This document shows, piece by piece, positions 33,918 through 44,015 of a DNA stretch of 64,000 nt. Below the pieces are notes generated by a model. That model saw nothing but the letters and a program-made list of their open reading frames with translations. It did no database searches and was not told the DNA's origin. Source of the stretch: an uncultured Cohaesibacter sp. (GTDB taxonomy: Bacteria; Pseudomonadota; Alphaproteobacteria; Rhizobiales; Cohaesibacteraceae). How positions within the stretch are numbered: the first letter of the stretch is position 1; every line of letters begins with the position of its first letter. A program made the position numbers and the translations under genes. The stretch spans positions 2,349,501 to 2,413,500 of the forward strand of contig NZ_OY762934.1 of assembly GCF_963667045.1 (NCBI RefSeq), given 5' to 3'.

Positions 33918-35069
33918 CTATCGATCTTTCGGGTCCAGCGCATCGCGCAGGCCGTCACCAATGAAGTTCAGAGCAAAAAGGGTGGCTGTGAGGAAGATGG
34001 ACGGGAAGATCAGCATCCAGCTGGCCCCCTGCAGGTTGCGCGCCCCTTCCGAAATCAGCACGCCCCAGGAGGTCATCGGTTCCTGCACGCCCAGCCCGAG
34101 AAAGGAAAGGAAGCTTTCAAGCAGAATGACCTTGGGCACCAAGAGGGTGACGAAGATCACCACCGGCCCCAGCGTGTTGGGAATGATGTGTCGCCGCAAG
34201 ATCCCCCCTGCCCCGACGCCCATGGCCTCAGCGGCCAGCACATACTCCTGCCGCTTGATCGACAGGGTCTGGCCGCGCACGATACGGGCCATATCCAGCC
34301 ATTCGACCGCACCGACGGCAATGAACATCAGAATGAAGTTTCGCCCGAAGAAGACGACCAGCAGGATGACGAAGAAGATGAAGGGCAGCGAATAGAGCAC
34401 GTCGACCACACGCATCATGATGAGGTCGACCCGGCCACCGAAGTAACCCGACAGCGAGCCATAGGTGACACCGATGAGCAGCGCCACACCGGAGGCCAGA
34501 AGCCCGATGATCAGCGAAATGCGTCCGGCGATCAGGGTGCGGGTCAGGAGGTCACGGCCATTGGCATCGGTGCCGAAGTAGAAATGCATCCGATCGATCT
34601 TGGCTGTAACGACGGCACTCTTGTGGTCTTCGGAAAAGTCCGAGAAGGCAGCATCCTTGAACAGGTCGGAGCGATCGAAATAGCGCACGGCCTTTTCGTT
34701 GATTGCACGCGCGGAGCTGACCTTGACGATCACCTGCTTGTCGGCGATCTCGATGGAGTCTGCATCAAGACGCGCCTGTTTCAGGACCTTGTCCAGCGCC
34801 GGAGCAATCTCGTCATCCCGCGGGTAGGCCGAAAGGGAGCTGGGCACCTTCACATAGTTTCGATAAACGGTGTCATACTGGTGACCGGTCAGCATCGGCC
34901 CGAAGAAACAGGCCATGGCAATGAAGAAAAGCACGGCAAAGGAAGCCATTGCAGCGCGGTTTGCCTTGAGGCGTGCCCAGGCGTCATCCCAAAGCGACCG
35001 GCCAATCTGCGCCTGAACAATCTTCTCGGCGGCCTGTCCGGCTTGCGTTTTCATAGTTTTGTTAGTCAT
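33918..35069 (-). CDS. Oligopeptide-type ABC transporter permease (OppC-like)
   Basis: A 383-residue permease with an OppC-type N-terminal helix (ANRAAMASFAVLFFIAMACFFGP). An unusually long periplasmic segment follows (about 60-165), then five C-terminal helices with the coupling motif EYVLAAEAMGVGAGGILRRHIIPN. The start at 35069 has GAGG upstream; it begins 7 bp after the preceding permease. The extended loop after the first helix is characteristic of a subset of peptide permeases. Confidence 0.93.
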   Translation of the reverse strand: MTNKTMKTQAGQAAEKIVQAQIGRSLWDDAWARLKANRAAMASFAVLFFIAMACFFGPMLTGHQYDTVYRNYVKVPSSLSAYPRDDEIAPALDKVLKQARLDADSIEIADKQVIVKVSSARAINEKAVRYFDRSDLFKDAAFSDFSEDHKSAVVTAKIDRMHFYFGTDANGRDLLTRTLIAGRISLIIGLLASGVALLIGVTYGSLSGYFGGRVDLIMMRVVDVLYSLPFIFFVILLVVFFGRNFILMFIAVGAVEWLDMARIVRGQTLSIKRQEYVLAAEAMGVGAGGILRRHIIPNTLGPVVIFVTLLVPKVILLESFLSFLGLGVQEPMTSWGVLISEGARNLQGASWMLIFPSIFLTATLFALNFIGDGLRDALDPKDR

Positions 35070-35076
35070 TGTTACC

Positions 35077-36000
35077 TCAATCGTACCGCACGCGTGGATC
35101 CAGCAGGGCATAGAGCAGGTCGACGATCAGGTTGAAGACCATGATGAACACCGCAATGACGATCACCGTTCCCATCACCAGAGGATAGTCACGGTTCAGC
35201 GCTCCTTGCACGAAGTAGCGGCCAACACCGGGAATACCGAAGATGGTTTCGATAACGACAGACCCCGTAAGCAAGGCTGCAGCGGCAGGACCGGCATAGG
35301 AAACCACCGGCAGCAGAGCCCCGCGCAAGGCATGCACCACAACAATCATCCAGCCGGGCAAGCCATTGGCGCGGGCGGTTCGAATATGGTGGGACCGCAG
35401 CGCCTCGATCATCGATCCGCGCGTCAGGCGTGCAACAACGGCCACCTGCGGCAACCCCAGTGTTATGATCGGCAGGATCTTGTTTTCCCAGGCACCATTG
35501 TTCCAGCCGCCAACCGGCAGCCAGCCCAACAAGACGCCGAACAGCAGGGTCAGGATGGGGGCCACGACGAAGTTCGGGATGGTAATGCCCATGGTCGCAA
35601 CGGTCATCACAGCATAGTCCGGCGTCTTGTTCTGCTTCAACGCAGCCCAGATCCCCAGAACGCCGCCCACCAATATCGCCATCAGCAATGCATAGCCCCC
35701 GATCTGAATAGAAATCGGCAGGCCGTTGCCAAACATCTCAACCACGGAGAAATCACGGAAGAAAAAGCTCGGGCCCAGATTGCCGTGAAGCACGTTGTTC
35801 AAGTAGATGAGATATTGCTCCCAAAGGGACTTGTCGAGATTGTAGATCTTGTTGAGATTTTCCATCACCTTGGCTTCCAGAGGACGTTCGAGATCGAACG
35901 GACCACCCGGTGCCACGCGGATGAGGAAAAAGGAAAGCGTAACAATGATAAACAATGTCGGGATTGCCGTCAGCAACCGCTTGAACACATATCGCAGCAT
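35077..36000 (-). CDS. Oligopeptide-type ABC transporter permease (OppB-like)
   Basis: A 307-residue permease with the OppB N-terminus (MLRYVFKRLLTAIPTLFIIVTLSFFLIRVAPGGPF). Six helices are present, and the coupling motif region appears as HHIRTARANGLPGWMIVVVHALRGALLPV. The start at 36000 is preceded by AAGGA. It is the first permease gene, separated from the upstream binding-protein gene by a 306-bp region with a strong hairpin. That arrangement usually gives more binding protein than permease. Confidence 0.95.
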   Translation of the reverse strand: MLRYVFKRLLTAIPTLFIIVTLSFFLIRVAPGGPFDLERPLEAKVMENLNKIYNLDKSLWEQYLIYLNNVLHGNLGPSFFFRDFSVVEMFGNGLPISIQIGGYALLMAILVGGVLGIWAALKQNKTPDYAVMTVATMGITIPNFVVAPILTLLFGVLLGWLPVGGWNNGAWENKILPIITLGLPQVAVVARLTRGSMIEALRSHHIRTARANGLPGWMIVVVHALRGALLPVVSYAGPAAAALLTGSVVIETIFGIPGVGRYFVQGALNRDYPLVMGTVIVIAVFIMVFNLIVDLLYALLDPRVRYD

Positions 36001-36306
36001 AATGCGTCCTTCCAAATGGAGTTTTCCGCGCTCCTTCACCCTGTAGACAGAGGGGAAACACGCAGTTTATCTGAAACCTGGCCCAAGCCTCTCGGTCGAT
36101 ATCGATGGACTGTTTGATATCGAAGAAGCATGGAAGGCGGCCTGAATTGCGAAAGCCACTCCCAGATTCACATTCTATTTTTTCTTAACAAAGCCTTAAG
36201 GCTTCTCTATTGGCAACTCTAGCAATCGACCCGCAAAAGAGACCTTTAGCGGAGATCGCACACAAAAGGGCTGCAATATGCAGCCCTTTCGGAGTTCAAG
36301 AGTCGA
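36001..36306. other. Intercistronic region between opp binding protein and permease
   Basis: 306 bp without a gene. It contains a perfect stem AAAGGGCTGC (36265-36274) / GCAGCCCTTT (36280-36289) just after the binding-protein stop. It also holds a perfect 14-bp palindrome AAGCCTTAAGGCTT (36191-36204) and a direct repeat GATATCGA (36098-36105, 36116-36123). The stem probably protects or attenuates the upstream message; the others may be regulatory. Confidence 0.65.
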
Positions 36307-37890
36307 TTAGTCCTTGGACATCCAACGAGACGGATGAACGTTCAGCAGGTTGTCTTCCCAGCCATGCAGCTTGTCAGAGACAAGGCTCAAGGAGCTGTAG
36401 TAGAGCAGTGGGACGTAAGGCAGGTTAGCCATGAAGATCTTTTCTGCATCGAAGAGAATCTTCGCGCGTGCGTCCAGATCTACAGTCGCTGCAGCCTTGT
36501 CCATCAGAGCGTCATAGTCTTTGTTCTTCCACTGGGCATAGTTGAAGCCGGAATCGGATTCGACCAGCATCAGGAAGTTCTGAGGATCCGAATAGTCGCC
36601 AATCCAGCCAGCACGTGCGAAGTCGAACGGAGAGTGCTCGCGCAGGTTTGCATAGTGGGTCTTGGTGTCGGTATTCAGCAGAGTGGTTTTCACACCGATC
36701 GGCTTCCACATATCCGCGATGGCAACAGCAGTGTTCTTGTGGTTTTCCGAAGTGTTGTAACGGATTTCCACTTCAAGCGGATTTGCTTCACTGTAGCCAG
36801 CTTCTTCAAGCAGCTTCTTGGCAGCGTCTTCGCGGTCCAGCTGGTCCATGTCTTTGTAATCGGCATAGGCCGGTTCGCCATAGTTTGCAATTCCAGGAGG
36901 CACGAGAGAATAGCCAGGAAGCATGGTGCCACCCCAGATATCGTCTGCAAGGAAATCGCGATCAATTGCCATGGACAGGGCACGGCGTACTTTCGGATCT
37001 GCGAGTTTTTTCTCAGTGGTGTTCACTGCATAATAGTAGGTACCGAGATATGGTGCGACACGGAACTGGTCACCCAGATTCTCACGCATGAAGTCGACCT
37101 GTTCAACCGGAGCATCGTTGTTGGAATCCAGTTCACCGGCCTGGAAACGACGCAGGGCAGCTCCGCGATCTTCGGTCGGATAGTACATGACTGCATCGAT
37201 TTTCACATCGGCGGCATCATGGAACATCGGGTTCTTTACGGCTTTCACATGGCTGTTCGGAACGAACTCGGCCAGAGTGAAGGCACCGTTCGAAACCATG
37301 TTGCCAGGCTTGGAGAAATCGTCGCCATATTTTTCCACGCTAGCCGGATGCACTGGCAGAGCGGACTGATGGCACAACTGGCCGAGGAAATAAGGGGTCG
37401 GCGCATTGAGATCGATTTCCAGCGTCTTGTCGTCAATAGCCTTGACGGCAAGCTCTTCCTTGGGCAGTTCACCCTTGTTGACTTTTTCGGCATTCACGAT
37501 CGGATACATGATCGTGGAATATTGGGAACCCGTTGCCGGATCTTCAATGCGGCGCAGCGAAAACACAAAGTCGCCAGCAACCACCGGGTCGCCGTTGGAC
37601 CATTTTGCATCATCGCGGAAATGGAATGTATAGGTCTTGCCATCCGGAGACACGTCCCAGGACTTGGCTACGGCAGCTTCGCATTTGCCGTCAGCGCTAT
37701 AGGCGAGCAGGCCTTCATAAAGGTCGCGCAGGATATGGGCTTCATAGACCGTTTGCGTCTTGTGCTGATCGAGGGTTTCCGGATCCGCAGAGTTGCCGCG
37801 GTTATAGACGACTTCAGCTGTCGCGGAGGTGGCTACGAGCGGCAGCGCGCAGACCCCAGCCAGCAAAAGGGCTGCAATAGAATTTTTCAT
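36307..37890 (-). CDS. Peptide ABC transporter substrate-binding protein (OppA-like)
   Basis: A 527-residue periplasmic binding protein of the peptide/nickel class. The signal peptide is about 1-25 (MKNSIAALLLAGVCALPLVATSATA). The SBP_bac_5 hallmarks follow: VVYNRGNSADPETLDQHKTQT and DGKTYTFHFRDDAKWSNGDPV. The start at 37890 gives a normal signal peptide; the frame continues upstream without a better start. First gene of the operon. Codon use looks biased to frequent codons, fitting high expression. Confidence 0.95.
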   Translation of the reverse strand: MKNSIAALLLAGVCALPLVATSATAEVVYNRGNSADPETLDQHKTQTVYEAHILRDLYEGLLAYSADGKCEAAVAKSWDVSPDGKTYTFHFRDDAKWSNGDPVVAGDFVFSLRRIEDPATGSQYSTIMYPIVNAEKVNKGELPKEELAVKAIDDKTLEIDLNAPTPYFLGQLCHQSALPVHPASVEKYGDDFSKPGNMVSNGAFTLAEFVPNSHVKAVKNPMFHDAADVKIDAVMYYPTEDRGAALRRFQAGELDSNNDAPVEQVDFMRENLGDQFRVAPYLGTYYYAVNTTEKKLADPKVRRALSMAIDRDFLADDIWGGTMLPGYSLVPPGIANYGEPAYADYKDMDQLDREDAAKKLLEEAGYSEANPLEVEIRYNTSENHKNTAVAIADMWKPIGVKTTLLNTDTKTHYANLREHSPFDFARAGWIGDYSDPQNFLMLVESDSGFNYAQWKNKDYDALMDKAAATVDLDARAKILFDAEKIFMANLPYVPLLYYSSLSLVSDKLHGWEDNLLNVHPSRWMSKD

Positions 37891-38339
37891 GTGCGAAAAT
37901 ATCTCCCTGTTGTTCCCAAAAGGCTTATTCCGTTTATCGACTGTAGCTAATTCGATTAGCTCTACAATCGCAAGCAAAATGAAGCAGGCTTTCTATTTTT
38001 GTTAAAAAAAACGAACAATTTATTGTCCATTCCCCCAACTATCCAGCAGACGGTATCCCGCTCCTGATGGAGGGCTGTTGTCCTTGAGCAGGCCTCCCCC
38101 CATTCCTCCCCCATCCATCCGATGGGCTCATGCAAAGACAGGACCGCAAGGACGGGCGGCCATGCAGGTCCGTCGGCAACGACAGAGCCTCGGTCTACCC
38201 TACAGCATTCATGAACTGTTTGACAAAAGGATATTCGGAACACAATGGCGCAGGCTCAAGGCAGCTGCAGGTGCTCTCAAAATGCGAACGCACATCCCCG
38301 GGGCTTGTTTGCTTCCCAGAGGATGTGCGCAGCAGATAA
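37891..38339. other. Region between uxuA end and opp operon
   Basis: 449 bp without a gene. It holds the opp promoter area (AT-rich, 37900-38030) and, near the uxuA stop, an inverted repeat CGCACATCC (38289-38297) / GGATGTGCG (38321-38329) that may end the uxuA message. No T tract is seen. Confidence 0.55.
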
Positions 38340-39497
38340 TCAGTCGATCTTGCCGCCGATGGCGACCATGACGCCGCGCAGTTCTGCGAGGCCTCTCAGG
38401 CGGCCAATGGCCGGATAGCCGGGGTTGGACCGGCGGGTCAGATCGTCAAGGATCTGGTGGCCATGGTCGGGACGGAACGCAATGGACTTGCCAACCTTGT
38501 CTTCCACAGCCTTGAAATGGCGGATCACTTCAACCATGTCGACGTCACCGGCCAGATGATCGGCTTCGTAGAAGCTCTTGCCATCGCGCTTGGTCGAGCG
38601 CAGATGGAAGAAGTGGATGTAATCGGCAAATTCATCGATCATCGCAGCCAGATCATTGTCGCCACGTACGCCGTAGGAACCGGTGCACAGGGTGAAGCCG
38701 TTGGCCGGGCTCTGGTTGATGGCTCTGAGGGCACGCATGTCCTCGATGGTGGAGACGATGCGCGGCAGGCCGAAGAGTGGACGGGGGGGATCATCCGGAT
38801 GGATGGCCATGACCGCACCAACTTCGTCGGCAATCGGCAGAACGGTGTTCAGGAACTCGGCCAGATGCTCACGCAGCTGTTCGGCGCTGACGTCCTTGTA
38901 GAGGTTGAGCTGAGCGCGGAACTGCTCGATGGTGTAGCTCTCTTCCGAGCCGGGCAGACCAGCGATCATGTTGCGGACGAGCAGAGCCTTGTCGTCGTCG
39001 CTCATGGCGTCGAAGCATGCCTTGGCTGATGCCTTTTCCTCATCGGTGTATTCGTCCTGAGCGGCAGGCCGCTCCAGAATATAGAGATCGAAAGCAGCAA
39101 AGCGGTCGGCATCGAAGCGCAGGCAACGGGCGCCGCTCGGCAGTTCCCATGCCAGATCGGTACGGGTCCAGTCCAGAACCGGCATGAAGTTGTAGCAGAC
39201 ATTGTTGACGCCTTCGAGGGCCAGGTTGCGCAGGGATTCACCCCAGTTGGCAATCAGCTTCTTGTAGTCGCCACGCTGCAGCTTGATGTCTTCGTGCAAC
39301 GGAATCGATTCAACAACAGACCAGACAAGTCCCTTGTCTTCGATCATTTTCTTGCGCTCGGCAATCGCCTCGCGGCTCCAAACGGTGCCGTTTGGAATGT
39401 CATGCAGGGCAGTGACGATCCCGGTGGCTCCAGCCTGACGGATGTCGTCAAGGGATACCGGATCATTGGGTCCGAACCAGCGCCAGGTCTGTTTCAT
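38340..39497 (-). CDS. uxuA: Mannonate dehydratase
   Basis: UxuA dehydrates D-mannonate to 2-keto-3-deoxygluconate in the glucuronate pathway. The 385-residue length fits. The N-terminus ([37 protein letters not shown] pattern) and metal-site regions are typical, e.g. [29 protein letters not shown] and FRPDHGHQI near the C-terminus. It is downstream of the GntR-type regulator and beta-glucuronidase on the same strand. The other pathway genes (uxuB, uxaC, kdgA) are on the opposite strand of the same island. Confidence 0.96.
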   Translation of the reverse strand: MKQTWRWFGPNDPVSLDDIRQAGATGIVTALHDIPNGTVWSREAIAERKKMIEDKGLVWSVVESIPLHEDIKLQRGDYKKLIANWGESLRNLALEGVNNVCYNFMPVLDWTRTDLAWELPSGARCLRFDADRFAAFDLYILERPAAQDEYTDEEKASAKACFDAMSDDDKALLVRNMIAGLPGSEESYTIEQFRAQLNLYKDVSAEQLREHLAEFLNTVLPIADEVGAVMAIHPDDPPRPLFGLPRIVSTIEDMRALRAINQSPANGFTLCTGSYGVRGDNDLAAMIDEFADYIHFFHLRSTKRDGKSFYEADHLAGDVDMVEVIRHFKAVEDKVGKSIAFRPDHGHQILDDLTRRSNPGYPAIGRLRGLAELRGVMVAIGGKID

Positions 39498-39612
39498 TTT
39501 TTGCCTCTTATTTCCAGTTTGTCTTCACTCTCCTGACGGGGCATGTCCCGCAGAGAGCATGGTTCTCGTTATTTCCCGGCTCCGCCCCTTTTGCTGTGGC
39601 GAGGCCAGGCGG

Positions 39613-40368
39613 TCACTTGCTCAGCTTGACGACCTTGGGAGTCTTGAAAAGATCACCATCGAATTTGGGATCTTCCACGTCCGAAAGCACGAGCAGGGTA
39701 TTGCGTACATTCTCGAGATGGTTCCACATGGCATCCCGTGCCTTGCCGGGGTCCTTGCGGTTGAGCGCCGTCAGGATCTGCTGGTGGTCATCCAGCCACT
39801 GCTGACGATAGCTCTCATCGAAAATCCGGGCATGCAGACCATCCCAGATCTGGTTGCCTTTCCTCAGCCGCCACATGTCGCTGACCATGTCGATCAGCAC
39901 GCCATTCTGGGTCGCTTCCGCGATCAGGCGGTGAAACCACTCGTCGCCATCGTAGTCGGCCTTGCCGCTCTCGATGGCCTGAATTTCCATATCCAGAGCT
40001 TCCTGCATGCGCTGGATGTCGTTCTTGGTCACCATGGTCGCAGCAAAGGCTGCGATGTTGCTCTCCAGCAGCTGCCGGGCCTGCAACAGCTCGAAAGGGC
40101 CGATGTCGGAGCGCGCAATGGCACTCTTCTCGGACTGGTTCGGCAGCCGCTCGATATAGGTGCCAGAGCCCTTGCGAACGGAAACGAGGCCTTCGATTTC
40201 GAGCATGATGATGGCTTCGCGCACCACAGAGCGAGACACATCAAAATCCTCGGCAATCTGCCGTTCAGTCCGCAAACGCGTTCCCACCGGAAGGCGCTGG
40301 TCGATCATTTCCTTTTTCAGCGCTTCAGCGACTTCCTGATAGCGTCTTTTTCCCATTTCCGTGATCAT
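39613..40368 (-). CDS. GntR-family (FadR/FCD) regulator, probable uronate repressor
   Basis: A 251-residue regulator with an N-terminal winged helix (LPVGTRLRTERQIAEDFDVSRSVVREAIIMLEIEGL) and a C-terminal FCD ligand domain (LQARQLLESNIAAFAA, later DDHQQILTALNRKDPGKARDAMWNH). Location between uxuA and beta-glucuronidase, and similarity of layout to UxuR/ExuR, suggest it senses a uronate intermediate. Palindromes of the TTGGTTGACCAA type in the TRAP promoter region are its likely operators (inference). Confidence 0.9.
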   Translation of the reverse strand: MITEMGKRRYQEVAEALKKEMIDQRLPVGTRLRTERQIAEDFDVSRSVVREAIIMLEIEGLVSVRKGSGTYIERLPNQSEKSAIARSDIGPFELLQARQLLESNIAAFAATMVTKNDIQRMQEALDMEIQAIESGKADYDGDEWFHRLIAEATQNGVLIDMVSDMWRLRKGNQIWDGLHARIFDESYRQQWLDDHQQILTALNRKDPGKARDAMWNHLENVRNTLLVLSDVEDPKFDGDLFKTPKVVKLSK

Positions 40369-40502
40369 AACTGGCCCTCGCTCAAAGCCATGACAGGGAT
40401 GATGCGCGATGCATCCAAGCGATCCCTGTTTCTTGCTGCTTTCCGTCTCTTGCAGGGAGCACCTGCCACCATTAGCCCGCCTGTCCCGATCCGGTCCTTG
40501 TC

Positions 40503-42317
40503 CTATTGCTCGCCTTCCTCACGTTTCTCGGCATAGAATGCCGAAAGCTTGTGAAAGGCTTCCTTTTTCGTTGCCTTGTCGCCGGCGATAAGGCCCTTCT
40601 TGTTGCGCCCCTGCTGGAAGATGTTCTGGCGCCGCTCCACCCGGAAATCATAAAGAATCCAGGGAGAAATGCCCTTCACATAATCAAGTGAGCGCAAGGT
40701 CGCGATCTGCTTCTCATAGACCTCGGTCTGATAGGCCTCGCTGAAAAGACCTCTGGCCGGCCCCGTTGCACTGATGTCGGCGTCGGCTCCCGTTTCGGAG
40801 ATGACGACCGGCTTGTCCGGAGAGGAATTCACACCGATTTCAACGAGATCCTCAAAATTTTCTTCATACCAGCCGTAATATTCATTGATTCCGATCACGT
40901 CGATGAAATTCGACAGGCGATCTTCGATCTTTTTCTTGGCATGGTTGATAAGGCAGGCAGCAGACGTCAAACGTGTTGGATCATACTGCTTGGCGGTTTC
41001 GGCCAATCGGCGCATGAAGTCGAGCCGGGCGTCGGTGTCCGGATTCTCGTTGCCGACAGACCAGATGATGACGCTGGCGCGGTTGCGGTCGCGCTTGATC
41101 AGCTCGATCAGCTGATTTTGCGCGTCCCGGAAGGTTGCCGGATTCTCAAAATCGATTGCCCAGTAAACCGGGATTTCTTCCCACAGCAGGAAGCCCAGTT
41201 CGTCGGCCATCCGCGCAGCTTTTTCATGATGCGGATAGTGGGCAAGGCGCAGGAAGTTGCCGTTGAGATCACGGGCATGGCCAAAGCGGCGGCGCAAATC
41301 TTCCTCGCTCGTCACCTTGCCCTTTTCCATGTCGTCCTCATGGACGGAAATGCCTCTGAGAAACAGAGGCTTTCCATTGAGGAACAGACCGGCTCCGATC
41401 TGTTCAATCTGGCGAAAGCCAACCCGGTCGCGCACTTCATCCTCGCCGAGGCGAGCAATAACATCATAAAGGCGCGGATTGGAGGGGGACCACAGGTCCG
41501 GGCTGACTTTGATCTCGGCTGACGCCAGGCCATCTTGGGAGGACGCGATGACTGTATTGATGCCGAGATCCGGGATCTGGATTTCGATCTGAGCACCCAG
41601 TGCGTCAGGGCCGTCCAGCGTCGCATCGATGGCGATGGCGCTGTAGGTCCCATCCGGCACCAGTCTCACAAAGAGATCACGAATGACTGTTTTGGGGGTC
41701 GTGTAAAGCTCAACCTCGCGGTAGACGCCACCATAGTTGAACCAGTCAGTGTTGCGCATCGGCACCCGATCGGTCGTACGGGTGTTGTTGACGCACAGCA
41801 TCAGCCAGTTCCTGCCTTCGCGGAGCTTGCCGGTCAGCTCGACGCAGAAGGGCGTGGAGCCGCCATAATGGTTGCCAAGGAATTCGCCATTGAGGAAGAC
41901 CTTGCAGTCATACTGCGCAGCGCCGATTCGCAAAAACTTGCGCTCGTCAGCCTTGAGGGCTTCCACATCAAGAGGGCGGGTGTACCAGGCGCTGCCTTCA
42001 AAGAAATACCATTTTTCTTTCAGCATCTGCCAGTTGGACGGAATGACGACCTGTTCGCCCATGTAGGGGTCATAATCATAGGGTTCGATGCGCTCTGCAG
42101 GATCGGCCGGCGCCATCTCGAACCATTTCTGCCTAAGGCCCGTATCGAGCAAATCCACACAGAAGTTCCAGGCTCCATCGAGGCTCTCGGCTTTGCGCCC
42201 GCCAACAAACAGCAGTGTTTCGTGATTGAGATTTTGCAGATTGTAAGGGGCATCATACGCTTCGTCGTGAAGACACTGCAGGGCGTTTTCCGCCAATTCA
42301 GAGCGCTCAAGAACCAT
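40503..42317 (-). CDS. Glycoside hydrolase family 2, probable beta-glucuronidase
   Basis: A 604-residue GH2 enzyme. The N-terminal sugar-binding domain is DGAWNFCVDLLDTGL to the CVNNTRTTDRVP region, a beta-sandwich lies in the middle, and a TIM barrel completes it. The catalytic acid/base is Glu424 (WSVGNENPD) and the nucleophile Glu508 (ISETGAD). The NEN motif and setting in a glucuronate island favour beta-glucuronidase over beta-galactosidase. No signal peptide, so it acts on imported glucuronides. ATG at 42317 has AGGA seven bases upstream. Confidence 0.88.
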   Translation of the reverse strand: MVLERSELAENALQCLHDEAYDAPYNLQNLNHETLLFVGGRKAESLDGAWNFCVDLLDTGLRQKWFEMAPADPAERIEPYDYDPYMGEQVVIPSNWQMLKEKWYFFEGSAWYTRPLDVEALKADERKFLRIGAAQYDCKVFLNGEFLGNHYGGSTPFCVELTGKLREGRNWLMLCVNNTRTTDRVPMRNTDWFNYGGVYREVELYTTPKTVIRDLFVRLVPDGTYSAIAIDATLDGPDALGAQIEIQIPDLGINTVIASSQDGLASAEIKVSPDLWSPSNPRLYDVIARLGEDEVRDRVGFRQIEQIGAGLFLNGKPLFLRGISVHEDDMEKGKVTSEEDLRRRFGHARDLNGNFLRLAHYPHHEKAARMADELGFLLWEEIPVYWAIDFENPATFRDAQNQLIELIKRDRNRASVIIWSVGNENPDTDARLDFMRRLAETAKQYDPTRLTSAACLINHAKKKIEDRLSNFIDVIGINEYYGWYEENFEDLVEIGVNSSPDKPVVISETGADADISATGPARGLFSEAYQTEVYEKQIATLRSLDYVKGISPWILYDFRVERRQNIFQQGRNKKGLIAGDKATKKEAFHKLSAFYAEKREEGEQ

Positions 42318-42374
42318 CGGGATATCCTGTCGAGTTTGGATCCTGCCTATTTCTGACATGCCCGGGCAGGGCGG

Positions 42375-42403
42375 GAAAACATGGCGGATTTGGCCCGCCA
42401 TGT
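42375..42403 (-). terminator. Terminator after TRAP binding-protein gene
   Basis: Minus-strand ACATGGCGG pairs with CCGCCATGT across a seven-base loop, then TTTTCCC. It lies 69 bp past the TRAP binding-protein stop and separates it from the beta-glucuronidase gene. Confidence 0.75.
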
Positions 42404-42471
42404 CTCAAGTCGTGTTCCCCTGGCGGACCTGCGCCCGCCCCGGGACCATGCTACTGGTCTTCAGCCAGTTG

Positions 42472-43452
42472 TTATTTGACAGCCTTGATGCGTTCGATCA
42501 GGTCGGCCAGACGAGCAGACTTGGCAGCCAGCTCTTCATGCATCGGCATGACAGCCTGGATGAACGGAGCCTTGTCGACCTGAACAAATTCAACGCCCAG
42601 TTCGGACTTGGCTTTTTCGATTTCCGTTGTCACGATTTTGTTCCACAGCTGACGATGGTAGTCCATGGATTCGCGGGCGGCCTGATGAATAGCCTTCTGC
42701 TGGTCAGGGGTCAGGGCATCCCATTTCTTGGTGGACATCACCAGAACGGACGGGATCATGGTGTGTTCATCCAAAGAGAAGAACTTGGACACTTCACCGT
42801 GACGAGCCGTAGTCATAGCAGTCGGGTTGTTTTCTGCACCGTCGACAACACCCTGTTTCAGAGCACTGTAGAGCTCACCCCAGGTGATCGGGGTCGGGTT
42901 GCCGCCAAGCAGCTCAACCATGCGGATAGCCGAAGGAGACGGCTGCACACGGATCTTCATGCCTTTCAGGTCAGCCGGTGAATTGATCGGCTTGTTGGCA
43001 TAGAAGGAGCGAGCACCTTCGTAATAGTAGGTCAGGCCGATGAAGCCCTTGTCCTTTGAGGACATCAGGATGTCATCGCCGATTTCGCCGCCGAGGGATT
43101 TGAAGAAGTGATCTTCGGAGGTGAACAGATAAGGCAGGTTCAGGGCGCTGTAGGATTCTTCGAACGCTTCAAGCTCGGAAGCGTTGGATTTTGCCATGGC
43201 AAGGGTGCCATTCTGAACCAGTTCCATGGACTCACGCTGGGTGCCAAGCTGGGCGTTGGCGTAAACGCGAATCTTCACATCGCCATTGGTCAGTTCCTTG
43301 ACGCGATCCGCGAAGAACTCCATGGATTTGTGAACAGGATGATCTTCCGGGTTATTGTGGCTGATTTTCAAAGTCAGAGCACTTGCTGCAGTTGCAGACA
43401 GTGCGAAAGCCGCGCCGACAACAGCACTGATAATGGAAAGCTTACGAGTCAT
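42472..43452 (-). CDS. TRAP transporter substrate-binding protein (DctP family)
   Basis: A 326-residue periplasmic binding protein with signal peptide (about 1-25, GAAFALSATAASA). DctP-family features include LKISHNNPEDHPVHKSMEFFAD, the conserved arginine region MKIRVQPSPSAIRMVELLGGNPTPI, and QGVVDGAENNPTAM. Genomic position suggests a uronate or small uronide as ligand. It is divergently transcribed from its two permease genes across a 563-bp control region with repeated TTGGTTGACCAA palindromes. A terminator follows. Confidence 0.94.
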   Translation of the reverse strand: MTRKLSIISAVVGAAFALSATAASALTLKISHNNPEDHPVHKSMEFFADRVKELTNGDVKIRVYANAQLGTQRESMELVQNGTLAMAKSNASELEAFEESYSALNLPYLFTSEDHFFKSLGGEIGDDILMSSKDKGFIGLTYYYEGARSFYANKPINSPADLKGMKIRVQPSPSAIRMVELLGGNPTPITWGELYSALKQGVVDGAENNPTAMTTARHGEVSKFFSLDEHTMIPSVLVMSTKKWDALTPDQQKAIHQAARESMDYHRQLWNKIVTTEIEKAKSELGVEFVQVDKAPFIQAVMPMHEELAAKSARLADLIERIKAVK

Positions 43453-44015
43453 TTTTCCCTCCCGATTGATGTCTCAGTCGGATTGTTTGCCTTGGCGCCC
43501 CTCCACGCAGGAGCGAGACACCGATTTCCCAACCGCAGGACATTCGCAACCTGAACCATACCCAGGCCACAATCACCACGACTGGTCTAACCAATCATCT
43601 TTTTGGTTGACCAAATAATTCTCCATTTCGAAATTTTTGTCAATCAATTTTTATTTTGGTTGACCAATTTTGTTTTTTGGGCGATGTGTATAGCCAACAG
43701 AGATGCCGAATGGCACACCAAGTCTGTTTCGAATTTGCTCCCCGCAAGTCAAGATCAGTGTTAAGAACATGAAAATAAAGCACTATTTTGGTGACCGCTG
43801 CAAAGACAGACCGATTTGCCGCTGATCTGCATCCCTCGATTTCGAGTGGCGACAACGACTGGAGGAAAGTTGTTATCCAATTTGTTGCTGGACCACTTGC
43901 TGTCATGCCGGGATAAGGCTGTTGATAAATTGGCCAACCAATTCTTCCCGCCGGACAGTCCTTTCGCACCCGGATCCTATTCGGGTTTAGAATAAACAGC
44001 TATTGGAGTGCAGCC
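43453..44015. other. Divergent control region of the uronate TRAP genes
   Basis: 563 bp without a convincing gene; AT-rich around 43590-43700. It contains four related palindromes (listed separately), and must hold promoters for the leftward binding protein and the rightward dctQ-dctM-GH31-uxuB unit. Confidence 0.75.
43583..43941. promoter_or_regulatory. GntR/UxuR-type operator palindromes
   Basis: TTGGTTGACCAA occurs exactly at 43603-43614 and 43656-43667. TGGTCTAACCA at 43583-43593 and TTGGCCAACCAA at 43930-43941 are variants. E. coli UxuR/ExuR sites have a TTGGTATACCAA-like core, so these are probable sites for the GntR-type regulator at 39613. The first three cluster near the binding-protein promoter and the fourth near dctQ. 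Confidence 0.7.

Noticed and set aside
43640..43969. 109-residue minus-strand frame in the TRAP control region
   Set aside because: No recognisable domain or ribosome site, and it overlaps the palindrome cluster; treated as non-coding.
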